A stretch of DNA of 64,000 nt from Talaromyces rugulosus. Its lineage: Eukaryota > Ascomycota > Eurotiomycetes > Eurotiales > Trichocomaceae. A program made the translations under genes and the position numbers. The stretch lies in contig NC_049563.1 in the NCBI RefSeq assembly GCF_013368755.1, positions 3,410,001-3,474,000 on the forward strand, given 5' to 3'. A model generated the notes under the pieces. The model had not been told where the DNA came from and ran no database searches. It worked only from the letters and a program-made list of their open reading frames with translations. This document shows, piece after piece, positions 32,056 through 42,684 of the stretch. Numbering within the stretch: the first letter of the stretch is position 1; every line of letters begins with the position of its first letter.

Positions 32056-35000
32056 ATGTCGATTGACCCTGGTTCGGCTCGCCCGCCGTCAGAAGGCCTG
32101 CCTTCTCCGGCTGCTGGCGGCTTGTCCACCCCGCAGCTCATCCTCGACAGTGGCTCATCTGGTCCTGGAACCCCCATCGGCTTCCAGCGATTCCCCCATA
32201 ACAAACACCTCGACAATGTCACCAAGACTCCTGGCCGCCAGCCCTCTCCGCAGCCGACACACTTGGGATTGCCTGGCCACCACCGCGTTCTCCCCGAGGA
32301 AGGCACGGGGTACATTGCCTCCAAGTTTGAAGGCAAACAGAAACAAATGGAAGAAGGTAAAGACTGTGTTTGCAATCCAAGACTGAAGCCAGAGCTAACA
32401 GACACTAGTCATGGACCGTTTGGAGGAAAAAGGATTCTTCCCCAGCGATTTCGTCATCTCCGAGACTACATGGTTCTACAACATGCTTGGTATTGACGAC
32501 ATGTACTTCCAGACCGAGTCTGTCGAGTCGATCGTCACGCAGATTCTGTCTCTGTATGCCGCCAAGGTCGCTGCCTATGCGCGGGACGACAAACGCCTGG
32601 AAATCCGGCTGGACAAGGAGGACGAAGATCACGCCGTCTACATTGACACTAGCAAACCCGGTGTTACCTCTTTCAGCGGGCCCAACTACGAATCCCGTAT
32701 TGATGCCAAGTACATTGACGGATCAAGGCCCGGCGTGAGCTACCGAATCGAGAGTTTTCGCTCGACGAGTCCCCTTCCAGGCGAGACTGAACAACAGCTG
32801 CGCTGCTACTTTGTCTACAAGTGCCAGTTTGCCAACCCCAATCCTAGTCCCGACGAGACTAACATCGAGATAATTGGCGAGAAACGCTTCCTTCAAAAGG
32901 CGACCACCAACACCAAGGCTATCTACCAGGAGATCATCACAACTGCCGTCTCGCGGACGGGCCCCGTGATCGAGATCTATGATATTGAAGGCAGCCGAGA
33001 GAAACGCCTAGTGGTAGCCTACCGCCAGGGATCTGCCATGGGTATCTTTAGCGCGTTGTCGGATCTTTACCACTACTATCGACTGACTAGCTCGAGGAAG
33101 TACTTGGAAAGCTTTTCGAACGGTATTAACGTCATCTCGTTGTATCTACGCCCCGCACGCGATGCGGAGGTTTCTCAAAAACACCCGCCCATCGAGGCCG
33201 CCATTCATCAGATCATGAAAGAGGTTTCCCTTCTTTACTGCATTCCGCGCAACCGCTTCCAGAACCACTTTGCCAGCGGCCGCCTGAGTTTGCAGGAAAC
33301 CATCTACTCTCACTGCGCCTGGATCTTCATCCAGCAATTCTTGAACCGATTGGGGTCTGAGTATACGTCATTGACGGCGCTTTTGGATTCCAACAACAGC
33401 GTTCATGCTGAACTGTTGTCGAAGATCAAGAAGCGGCTCCGTACCGAGACATTCACCTCCGATTACATTTCGGATATTATCAGTAAATACCCCGAACTCA
33501 TTCACAAACTTTACCTCGACTTTGCAAACACCCACTACGTGCAAACTGGCCACCCAGAGGATGACTTCCTGCCGACGCTGAGTTACTTGCGCTTGCAAGT
33601 TGACGACATCCTAGATGATGCGGGTCTCAAGGATCTCATTGCCAAGACTGTCGTGAACGAACACGACGAAATGGTTATGATGGCCTTCCGTATCTTTAAC
33701 AAAGCTGTGCTCAAGACCAACTTTTACACCTCCACCAAAGTCGGTCTGAGTTTCCGCCTGAACCCACATTTCCTCCCGGAACACGAATACCCCCAGCGTC
33801 TCTATGGAATGTTCCTCGTCATTAGCTCTGAATTTAGGGGATTCCATCTCCGCTTCCGCGATATCGCCCGGGGTGGAATTAGAATCGTCAAAAGCAGAAA
33901 CAAGGAAGCTTATGGTATCAACGCCCGCTCTCTGTTTGACGAGAACTACAACCTTGCCAACACGCAGCAGCGCAAGAACAAGGACATTCCAGAAGGAGGC
34001 GCCAAGGGTGTCATCCTTTTAGACGTCGAGCACCAAGACAAAGCTCAGGTAGCGTTTGAGAAATATATTGACAGCATTTTGGATCTGCTCATTGCCCCGA
34101 CTAGCCCTGGAATCAAAGACCCAATCGTTGATCTTCATGGAAAGGACGAGATTCTTTTCATGGGCCCCGATGAGAACACAGCTGACTTGGTCGACTGGGC
34201 CACGGAGCACGCCAGGAAACGAGGAGCGGCATGGTGGAAGTCCTTTTTCACTGGCAAGAGCCCCAAGCTCGGCGGTATTCCACACGACGCTTATGGTATG
34301 ACCACTCTTTCCGTGCGTCAGTACGTCCTGGGTATTTACCGCAAGTTGAAAATCGATCCGTCTACTGTGAGAAAGCTGCAAACCGGTGGACCCGATGGCG
34401 ATCTTGGGTCCAACGAGATCTTGCTTGGCAACGAACGATACACTGCCATTGTAGATGGATCCGGTGTGATTGTCGATCCTAACGGTTTGGACCGGGACGA
34501 GCTAGTGAGACTCGCCAAGAACCGAGCCATGATTTCTAAATTCGACGCGTCCAAGCTGTCGTCAGAAGGGTACCGTGTTCTCGTAGAAGACACCAGCATC
34601 AAGCTACCCTCTGGCGAGACCGTCAATAACGGAATGGTCTTCCGCAACAAGTTCCACCTTCGAAACGACCAGTCGCTGGACCTTTTCGTTCCTTGCGGAG
34701 GACGGCCAGAATCGATTGATTTGAGCACCGTACACAAGCTGATTGTGGACGGCAAGTCGGTGATTCCATATATCGTCGAGGGGGCAAACCTGTTCATCAC
34801 ACAAGACGCCAAGCTTCGGTTAGAAAAGGCCGGCTGCATCTTGTACAAGGACGCCTCAGCAAACAAGGGTGGTGTGACGTCCTCGTCTCTCGAGGTCCTA
34901 GCATCTCTCTCCCTCAACGACCAGGAGTTCGTCGAGAACATGTGCGTCCACGAAGACGGAACCGTGCCGGAATTCTACCAGACGTACGTCAAGGAGGTCC

Positions 35001-35508
35001 AAGAGGTCATCAAACGCAACGCTACGCTTGAATTCGAAGCCATCTGGCGCGAGCACGAGCAAACAGGGCTCCTCCGTAGTGTTCTCAGTGACCGCCTGAG
35101 CTTGGCCATTACAGGTCTGGACGAAGAGCTGCAGAAAACGTCCCTGTGGGACAACACCGAGCTCCGACGCGCGGTGCTGCTCAAGGCACTTCCCGGTCTC
35201 CTTCTTGAGAAGGTTGGCCTCGACACGATTTTGACACGAGTACGTCTTGTTTTTGGGGTTGCTGCAACGAATTATTGCTAATAAATTGATAGGTCCCTGA
35301 AAACTATCTGAAATCAATCTTTGGCAGTTATCTCGCCAGTCGATTTGTGTACGAGTACGGCAGCAGTCCCAGCCAATTTGCTTTCTTTGATTTGTAAGTC
35401 CCCCCTCCCCCCCCCCCCCCCCCCCTCCTTTTTGGGCTTCCAAAGGATCTGCTAACTCGAGGAAATAGCATGTCCAAAAACTTTAGCCACCAAATGCTGC
35501 CCAAGTAA
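32056..35508 (+). CDS. gdhB: NAD-specific glutamate dehydrogenase
   Basis: Exons 32056..32356, 32409..35239, 35293..35393 and 35469..35508 encode 1090 residues, the expected size of the large fungal NAD-GDH (GDH2 family). The enzyme deaminates glutamate to 2-oxoglutarate and ammonium, a catabolic step when amino acids are the carbon source. Visible elements are a long N-terminal regulatory region, the substrate-binding FRDIARGGIRIVKSRNKEAY, the loop PEGGAKGVILLD, HGKDEILFMGPDENTADLVDW, and a dinucleotide-binding region near VEGANLFITQDAKLRLEKAG and LYKDASANKGGVTSSSLEVL. The last exons are small (101 and 40 nt) and intron 3 (75 bp) has a C19 run. The N terminus is Pro/Ser-rich, with no mitochondrial presequence obvious. 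Confidence 0.95.
35407..35425 (+). repeat. C19 homopolymer inside gdhB intron 3
   Basis: Nineteen consecutive C residues (with more C on both sides) lie 13 bases after the intron donor at 35394. The opposite strand is a G19 run capable of quadruplex formation. Length may vary between isolates and in assemblies. Confidence 0.9.
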
Positions 35509-36363
35509 ATTCTTGGACAACGAATATTATGAATGAATCCGGATAGTTGTGAGATGACATGTGCATGCATGTATGCTTAGATGCGAGAATTTGGCGTTGT
35601 CTTCTTTTTATTATATTAAAAGTTCTTGTTCTTTTTTTTTCCTTAGAAGAGAAAAGAAATGCGTGGTTATAAATTATTTTAATAAGATATTAATTAAAGG
35701 GGTGGGTTGGTGGTTATAATATGTGATTTATTGGCCTTTGTTGTATGTGACAATTGAGTGAGGGAACTGTACGGAGCATGCTATTCTGGGATTGTATTTA
35801 GATCTGACCTTGATTCTATTATTGTGTATTTCTTGCTTCCTGATTGTGTTTTAACTTCATTCTGGTAGTTAATTCGGTATTTCTTGAGGCCTGGATCACG
35901 TCCATCGTGACTGATTGGGCCTAGGGCCCTAGGTAGTTCTTACCACGTGGGATCTGGACTAGGTCGAATTTGGATCTACAGCCCCGATCGAGACTTAGTT
36001 TCAGTTGACAATGTCCTGGGAGCAAGAAGGGGGGAGGATACCGCGAGAAAATCTTAAAGATCTTCGAGGAATACCCTCAAATGTTTTGAAGCTATGATTA
36101 CCAATCGGTTCTACATACCATTAGTCGAAGAGCGTACAACCGTGAAACAGTCATCATTTTTCTAGGCACGAAAACCGGCTGGTAATGAATTGCGAAAAAC
36201 TTCGATCAATATCTCCGATAATATCGGACTTTGAAATCAGACAGGGAGGAAATTCATTCAATTTTTCCTACATGATTTTTTTGGTACAGCTCATTACATA
36301 ATATATACATCTAAATCCCTATATATACACACATGTAACTCTTAAATATTCTGATATCCAGTC
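35509..36363. other. Intergenic between convergent gdhB and CIA84 genes
   Basis: 855 bp of AT-rich 3' flank on both sides. A 14-bp perfect palindrome CCTAGGGCCCTAGG sits at 35920-35933, close to a CACGTG E-box at about 35944-35949. No coding signal is seen. Confidence 0.45.
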
Positions 36364-38848
36364 TTACGGCTCGAGCGTCTCGTCATATCCCTCAAAATAC
36401 ATCCTTCCCTCGTCCTCCTTGTCGTCCTTCTTCTGTCTGGGCACGCTATCAAGCTCACCCCAGACAGAGGGGAGCTTGATCTTGGCCCATTCTTCGAATG
36501 CCTCTGCGAATATTTGATGCGGGAATGCGTTGTAGAGTCGAGCAAGTCTGGTAACTATCAGTTAGTTTTTCTCTTTATTTAGACACTGAGAAAAAAAAAG
36601 GGACATACGTATTGCTATCAGGGGCAAGTCCAAACTTGGAATCCATCTCCCCCAAGACCTGAATCAGCTGGTTGTGGTTTGCCTGAACAGCAAAGACCCT
36701 GGCATAAGCCAGAAATAGTGCACGATCTACGGGGATTTCAAGAGCCTTGATCTTCCGCGCCATCTTTTGGGCTGCATCGACACCGTCCGGTAGAGTCTCG
36801 CATGCACGGAAAAATATGGGCAGCGTGTTTTGCGAGGGTCCTTCATCAGAACGCAACATGTCCTTAAACTCGTCCATGGCCTGCGTGGGGCTTCCGCACG
36901 AGATCAAGGCGAGCATCAGCGCGTTGCGCAGGCGAGTGTTGAGTTCGATGTTGACGTCTAGGCGTAGCATGTTGCGGATCAGTTTTATGTCCTCCCGGTT
37001 ACCGGCTCGAGATAGACCCACGAAGCACGCCGTGTATGTCTCCGCGGTCGGATGCAGGTCGAGACGATTGGCGTGTCGCATGTGCATAAACACGTGGCAG
37101 CCCCTTTGGGCGTCTTTGCGCTCAAAAAAGAGGTTCATGATAGCAACCCAGTTTTCAGTCGATGTGTCTGGAAATGCATGTCTCAGTAGTTGATAGCACT
37201 GCCAGATGTTGGTGGTCCGCTCGTCCTCTTTATGGATATAGTTCAACAGGGCCGTCCGGATAAGAGGCCGCTCATCAGCTAGTGAATAAGAGCTCAGACG
37301 GGGCCGCAGCAATTCAGCAAGACCTTCCCACTTGTGGCGAATGGCCAATACCCAAGTCAAGGCCGCTAGGGTTTCTGCCTCCAAGTGAACGTTGTCTTCA
37401 ATGAGGGGGTCCAAGAGGTTCGAAACCTGATCGTAGGCGGCATCGTCATCTGGGGCCTGGCACAGCAACTTGATGAGTTGATATCTCATCGACAGACTAA
37501 GGTCTGTGTACCCGCCAGCCACTTCTAGGCTGCGTAATAATTCCAAAGCGCCTTGTATATCTGAAGACTGGATCATAGATTCCAGTTTCAATAGAAGCAC
37601 TGTATCTGGAAGTGCCTCCAAGTCCCACTTGGAAACCAAGCCAGAGTATTCCACGGCTAGCTTCGAGTTACTGATAGAATTTGCGTATCTCACGAGATCA
37701 TTCACACAAGCCACTGAAAGGTCATCTCGAATAGAGCTGTCTTTTTTAGACCAACGCTCAAGTTTTTGTGTCAATACAGATGCGTTACTTCCCTTGGCAG
37801 CTTCCATCAACAAAAGAACGTCCCGGGTCTGTGCGCTGGGAGACGATGAATGCGGTTGCAAGATTTTCTCGGCGAATGCAATATCCCCATTCATTATCGA
37901 TGCTTTTGATACTGCGATTTGACAAGGAATAGTCGGTTTCCCATCCATGGGTAGTGGGATGCTATATAGCAATTTGGCAGGGTGCACACGATCTTGTGCC
38001 ACTAGAGCCTCAACCAGTCGTTCATGGAGCAATGGTGTGACAACAAAGTCATATTCCATCGCCAGAGTTGCGATCAAGTTTTCAACCCGGGTTCTATCAT
38101 GTTTCAACGCAAATCCCTTGATCACCCCCACCCAAGGCGATTCCTGCAACTCAAACCCTGGCGAGGATTTCAGTTTGCCCCAGTAATCCATTGTTAACCG
38201 CTCGGCATGCACAGGGTTCCCATACAGAGCCAGGATGCGTATGTAGGCTAAAAGGGCGTCACAACTGATCCCATCGAGACTTTCCTCCGAGTCCAAGGAC
38301 GTAGCTAAACAGTAATAGACGTTGTGGGCCAGCGTGCGCACAGTGTGGTGAGAGTCCGGATGGCAAACGGCGTGCGAGAGCACATATAGAATCGACTCCA
38401 AAAACTCCTGGGTGCTGATTATCTGCCATTCTTTCCCATTGCTGAGTCGCTGGTGGTGCCTTATATATTCCCACGCGGTAAGGAGACACTTGACATGATA
38501 ATCCGTCAGGACTCCAGGATCTTTCAGTCGAGCCCCGACAAAATCCTGGAATCCTTTGCAGACGGAATTGAAAGGTGGTCTTCGTAGATTTTCCAACTTC
38601 GATCTCCTCAATTCATTCAATGCTGCAAGTCCGACTTCAGAGGCCGGGACATCGGTAGCATCTGGGGCCACTGGGGTTGGGAAAGAGAAAAAGCCCCGGG
38701 CTTGGACGCCTCTATTGCATGTTTGCTGCGTATGTAGTATAGGTGAGAGCGGATAGACTCGATAGACTCGATTTCGACGGGGCGCAAAGCACACAGGCTC
38801 GCTGTTCAAGAGAGCTCGAAAAACGCGTCGCGTCAGATGGGACTGCAT
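36364..38848 (-). CDS. cia84: Complex I intermediate-associated protein 84 (CIA84), PPR-type mitochondrial protein
   Basis: Exons 36609..38848 and 36364..36547 (61-bp intron) encode 807 residues. The N terminus (MQSHLTRRVFRALLNSEP and later RGVQARGFFSFPTP) is basic, Arg/Ser-rich and lacks acidic residues, as in a mitochondrial presequence. The rest is alpha-helical repeats of the pentatricopeptide type (ETYTACFVGLSRAGNREDIK, NALMLALISCGSPTQAMDEF, DSNTYVPF-like starts). In Neurospora, CIA84 binds an assembly intermediate of the complex I membrane arm and is released before the mature enzyme forms. The C-terminal exon is charged (RQKKDDKEDEGRMYFEGYDE). The gene is divergent from the mitoribosomal protein bS18m gene with 319 bp between start codons. 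CIA84 is my best match; another PPR protein is possible. Confidence 0.75.
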
Positions 38849-39167
38849 TGCTGTGTAAGTATCTGCCGGGGAATCGGCGTCGATGAGGAGCTAATAAAAA
38901 GGAGGATTGTTGTTCAATTCGTCATCAGAGGAGGAAACAGAAAGCAAAATCGAATTGGGCGGAATAGCGTCTCATATTCGGCAAGCAGAAGCTGGCGGAG
39001 GTCTTTGAGTGATGAAGCCGGAGAGAATAGTTTAAACCAAAGTGGCAGCAGCGGCGGGCTTGGCGCCGACTCCGACGGGGGAGAAATTTGAGCTTCGAAG
39101 CTTCCACCTCCCTTCGCTTTTGTACTCGCAGAAGCACGACACAGCCCTCGCATTCGTCGCCAATACC
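38849..39167. promoter_or_regulatory. Bidirectional promoter between two mitochondrial-protein genes
   Basis: Only 319 bp separate the ATG codons of CIA84 (minus) and bS18m (plus), so regulatory sequence must be shared. The plus-strand half is rich in TTC/CT pyrimidine blocks before the bS18m start. Confidence 0.55.
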
Positions 39168-39945
39168 ATGCTCACCTCTCTGGGCCTGTCGTTTCGGGCA
39201 GGGTCCGCCTTTTCCAGCAATGCTGGGTTGATTGCGTCCTCGTGCTGTCGGTGGAATTCGACAAGCACGGCATTTCCCACCTCGCGGCAGTCGTGGACAT
39301 CGCCAAGCAGTACGTCTGATGATTTGATTTCTTGTTTCTAAACCAATCCAATCCAATGCCTTGAGCTTGAGGTTTTTTTTAATTTGTTGAATCTGAATAA
39401 ATGCTTGGTGCTGATCCAACGCAGAGGCGAAGGCCCTAAGTAGCCGTCAAAAAATTAGCCACCGCACGAAGATTCTGGAGGATACAAAGAAGCAGGCAGA
39501 GGGCCGTATTCTTGAGAAGTTCCAGTATCGCGACTGGAGAGCCGGCGATATCTACTCTCCCCACGACTTGAGTCCGAATGAGATGAGGAAATGGCAGAGA
39601 CGCTGGAGTCCGAACACAGATGCCTTTGATGCTTTGAACATCAATCCCCTTGATCATTATAAGGTGAGTTTTTTCCCTTGGTGCCTTCTAGAGAATTGAA
39701 ATCTAAACTTTTCCGCTCCTCAACAATAGAACTTCTCTCTGATGTCCGAATACGTTACCCCTATGGGTCGCATCAAGGCCCGACAACTCACTGGTCTGCG
39801 GCCGGTGAACCAGCGCAAAATTGCCAAAGCAGTCCGTCGTTCCATCGCACTTGGCCTTATGCCCAGTGTGCACCGGCACCCGGAAATTCTTGCCATGGAG
39901 GCGAGAGCTAGATTCGGCTCATCAGGCGGAGGATTTGGTGCTTAG
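39168..39945 (+). CDS. Mitochondrial small ribosomal subunit protein bS18m
   Basis: Exons 39168..39309, 39425..39663 and 39730..39945 (introns 115 and 66 bp) encode 198 residues. The first 45 residues are Ser/Arg-rich without acidic residues, as in a mitochondrial presequence. The bS18 domain is C-terminal: YVTPMGRIKARQLTGLRPVN and QRKIAKAVRRSIALGLMPSV match the S18 rRNA-binding helices of the 30S platform. The central extension (DWRAGDIYSPHDLSPNEMRK) is typical of fungal mitochondrial members. Intron 1 is longer than most in the window. The ATG at 39168 is the first in frame that gives the presequence. Confidence 0.88.
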
Positions 39946-40233
39946 GGGATAAGGGGAGAAGCGAGGATGTATGTTTCAGCAGTGTTTTTTTGTTGGGGAA
40001 TCCAACCTTGTGTGTGTCGGGAACACATAAAAGGAATTTGTATTGTATCTACTTGTATTATCACTATTCTAGACTTGGGCTGCGCGAATGATGTTGCCTG
40101 TGTTTACTTAATGGCTGACGGAATTGCCCCCACTTCTCCAAAACAACCTCCGCCAGTATACAACTTGACCACAACTCTCACCCGTACCACACACACCATT
40201 GACGGGCCATTAGAATTGGAGATTCCTGTTGCC
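39946..40233. other. Short intergenic region before aip1
   Basis: 288 bp with the 3' flank of bS18m and the promoter of the Aip1 gene. No additional gene is seen. Confidence 0.35.
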
Positions 40234-42193
40234 ATGTCTCTGACCAACGGTGCGTGTCTATAATCTTCATTGAGTGCCTCTTGCTGATTTACGACGCAGC
40301 TCACATCTGGGCTGCCAGCCCCTCCACCACTCGTGGACAGCCCACCCAGCTCTCCTCTGACGCCAAAGGCGAGCGATTAGCCTATGCAGTATTTTCCACC
40401 TTGATGAAAAATTATTCTTAGAAAAGACTCTTGTCCCTAACCAGCTTTCTTTTTTCTAGTCAAACAAATCTATATTCCTGCGCTCCCTCGATGACCCCGC
40501 AGTTGCAAAACAATACACGGAACACAAGGCACAAACCACCGTCGCTCGGTTCTCGCCCTCTGGCTTTTATGTTGCCAGTGGAGATGCGGCAGGCACTGTA
40601 CGGGTGTGGGATTGTGCTGGCGAGGGCCTCACCAAGGGCGAGTACCCAATTGTCAATGGGCGTATCAATGACATCGCCTGGGACGGCGATTCGCAGCGTA
40701 TCATTGCCGTGGGCGATGGGAAACAAAGATACGGTCATTGTTTTACCTGGGACTCTGGAAACAGCGTCGGCGAAATCTACGGCCACACACAGGCTATCAA
40801 CTCAGTCTCGATAAGGCAGCAGCGCCCTCTGCGGGCCGCTGCAGCTGGAGATGACAAGAATCTCGTCTTCTACCACGGAGCGCCGTTTAAGTTCAACACC
40901 GGAATCCGCGACAAGCATATCAACTATATCTATGGCGTGGCTTTTAGCCCCGATGGCTCTCATCTAGTCAGTGTCGGAGGGGACCGTCGTATCTGGTTAT
41001 ACGACGGCAAAACCGGTGAGGCCAAAGGACAGATTGGAGAGGGAGAGCATAAGGGCAGTATTTTCGGAGTCTCCTGGTCTCGGGACTCTCGAAAATTTGT
41101 CACCGCAGGGGCCGATAAGACGGTCAAGATATGGGATGTTGAGGCTGGCAAGGCCACTCAAACATGGACCTTTGGAGAAGACAAAGTTGTCAGCCCGCTC
41201 GATCAGCAAGTCGGCGTTGTTTGGCCACCCGCTCGAAGCGACGGCCTTCTTGTCAGTCTGTCGCTTAGTGGAGATCTGAACTATCTGGTAGAGGGCACTC
41301 CCCAGCCGAGACAAGTCGTGCAAGGCCATCAAAAGAGCATCACGGCCCTGACTCGAGCCAGATCTGGTGACGGGGCTGAGACGCTCTGGACCGGCAGTTT
41401 TGAGGGGCGGGTATGCAGTTGGGATTTCGCGACTGGCACTGCCGAAACGATCGACGGTGACCAACACACGGGCTACATTTCCGGACTTGCGACTACCCAG
41501 GAAGGGAAGGGCAGGATATACAGTGTTGGTTGGGATGATGCTCTCCGCGTTGCAGATGCTGGGGCCAAAACATACACTGGAAGCACGGCCAAGTTGTCAG
41601 CACAGCCAAAGGGCGTTGCTGCAAGCTCGGCCACTATCCTCGTTGCACACTCGGAGGGTATTGACATTTACCAGGACGGTCAAAAGTCGGGCAGCGCCAA
41701 GTTGCCCGCCGATATCACTACAGTTGCTGCTCAAGGAGCCACTGCAGCAGTCGGATCTGAGGACTCGACTGTCCGGATTGGAACAGTCACGAGCTCGACC
41801 TTCACACCCAGTATTGAGTTTAAAGCATCGCGCAACCCAATCTCTACCCTGGCCTTCTCTCCCGATGGCTCTCTGCTCGCTGTCGGAGATTCGCGCGGCA
41901 AAATCCTTGTGTTCAACTCGAAGGATGGTAAGCTAGTTACTGATCGTTGGTCTTCTCATACCGCGCGAGTCACATCGATAGCCTGGAACTCGAAGGGCAC
42001 CCATGCTGTCAGCGGAGCTTTGGACACCAGCATCTTTGTTTGGAGCTTAGCCAAGCCAGGCGACTGGATCCAGGCTGCTAATGCGCACAAGGAAGGCGTC
42101 CATGGTGTATCATGGATCGAGGATGAGAGCAAGATTGCTTCGGCGGGGGCTGATGCTGCGGTGAAAATCTGGAGAGTCGAGGGCTTGGTATGA
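40234..42193 (+). CDS. aip1: Actin-interacting protein 1 (Aip1), WD40 cofilin cofactor
   Basis: Exons 40234..40249 (16 nt), 40300..40388 and 40460..42193 encode 612 residues, the standard Aip1 length. Aip1 binds actin and cofilin and speeds filament disassembly in cortical patches. The product has two seven-blade WD40 propellers. The start is WAASPSTTRGQPTQLSSDAK, then SNKSIFLRSLDDPAVAKQYT, FSPSGFYVASGDAAGTVRVW, FSPDGSHLVSVGGDRRIWLY and AGADKTVKIWDV in the first, and LAFSPDGSLLAVGDSRGKIL, GALDTSIFVW and AGADAAVKIWRVEGLV in the second. The tiny first exon encodes only MSLTN plus one base; both junctions are in phase. The reading agrees with Aip1 across its full length. Confidence 0.95.
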
Positions 42194-42684
42194 GCCGTTG
42201 GATATTTTGCTCTCGAAAACAGTAGTATATATAACTCATAACTTGCAACTTTGAAGTCTCACTGTTTGTAGTACGAAAAGTAGAATCCGATAAGATAAAG
42301 CCTATCGGCATGTGATAGCACAGCTAGCTAAGCTGGCAGTCGCTGTAAGCGCGACTTGCAATTTATACCCACAACGCAAAGTAGTTCGAGATCCAATGCT
42401 GAGAAGCATCTAACAACCTGACCAAGTCACGAGGCTACTGATAACATAAATATTAATGTCGATCATCCTGACTCCAGGCTGCGTCATGTGGTTGCGCACG
42501 CACTAGTAGCACAGCGAGCTAGCGAGCTCTCCAGCTCTCTTTCTCTCCACTCCGCCCAACACGAACGAAATCTCGAGCAGACGGAGCTCTCCTGTGAGTC
42601 CACTACTGTGATTGTTTTGTCTTGGAAATGGTAGCGACTCGCCAAATAGCATGATATGTCCTCCTGAAACAGCAGCTCTGGATC
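42194..42684. other. Intergenic, promoter of the DUF2421 gene
   Basis: 491 bp, with the aip1 3' flank and the leader of the downstream gene. It includes a C/T-rich block at about 42520-42590. No gene is seen. Confidence 0.35.
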
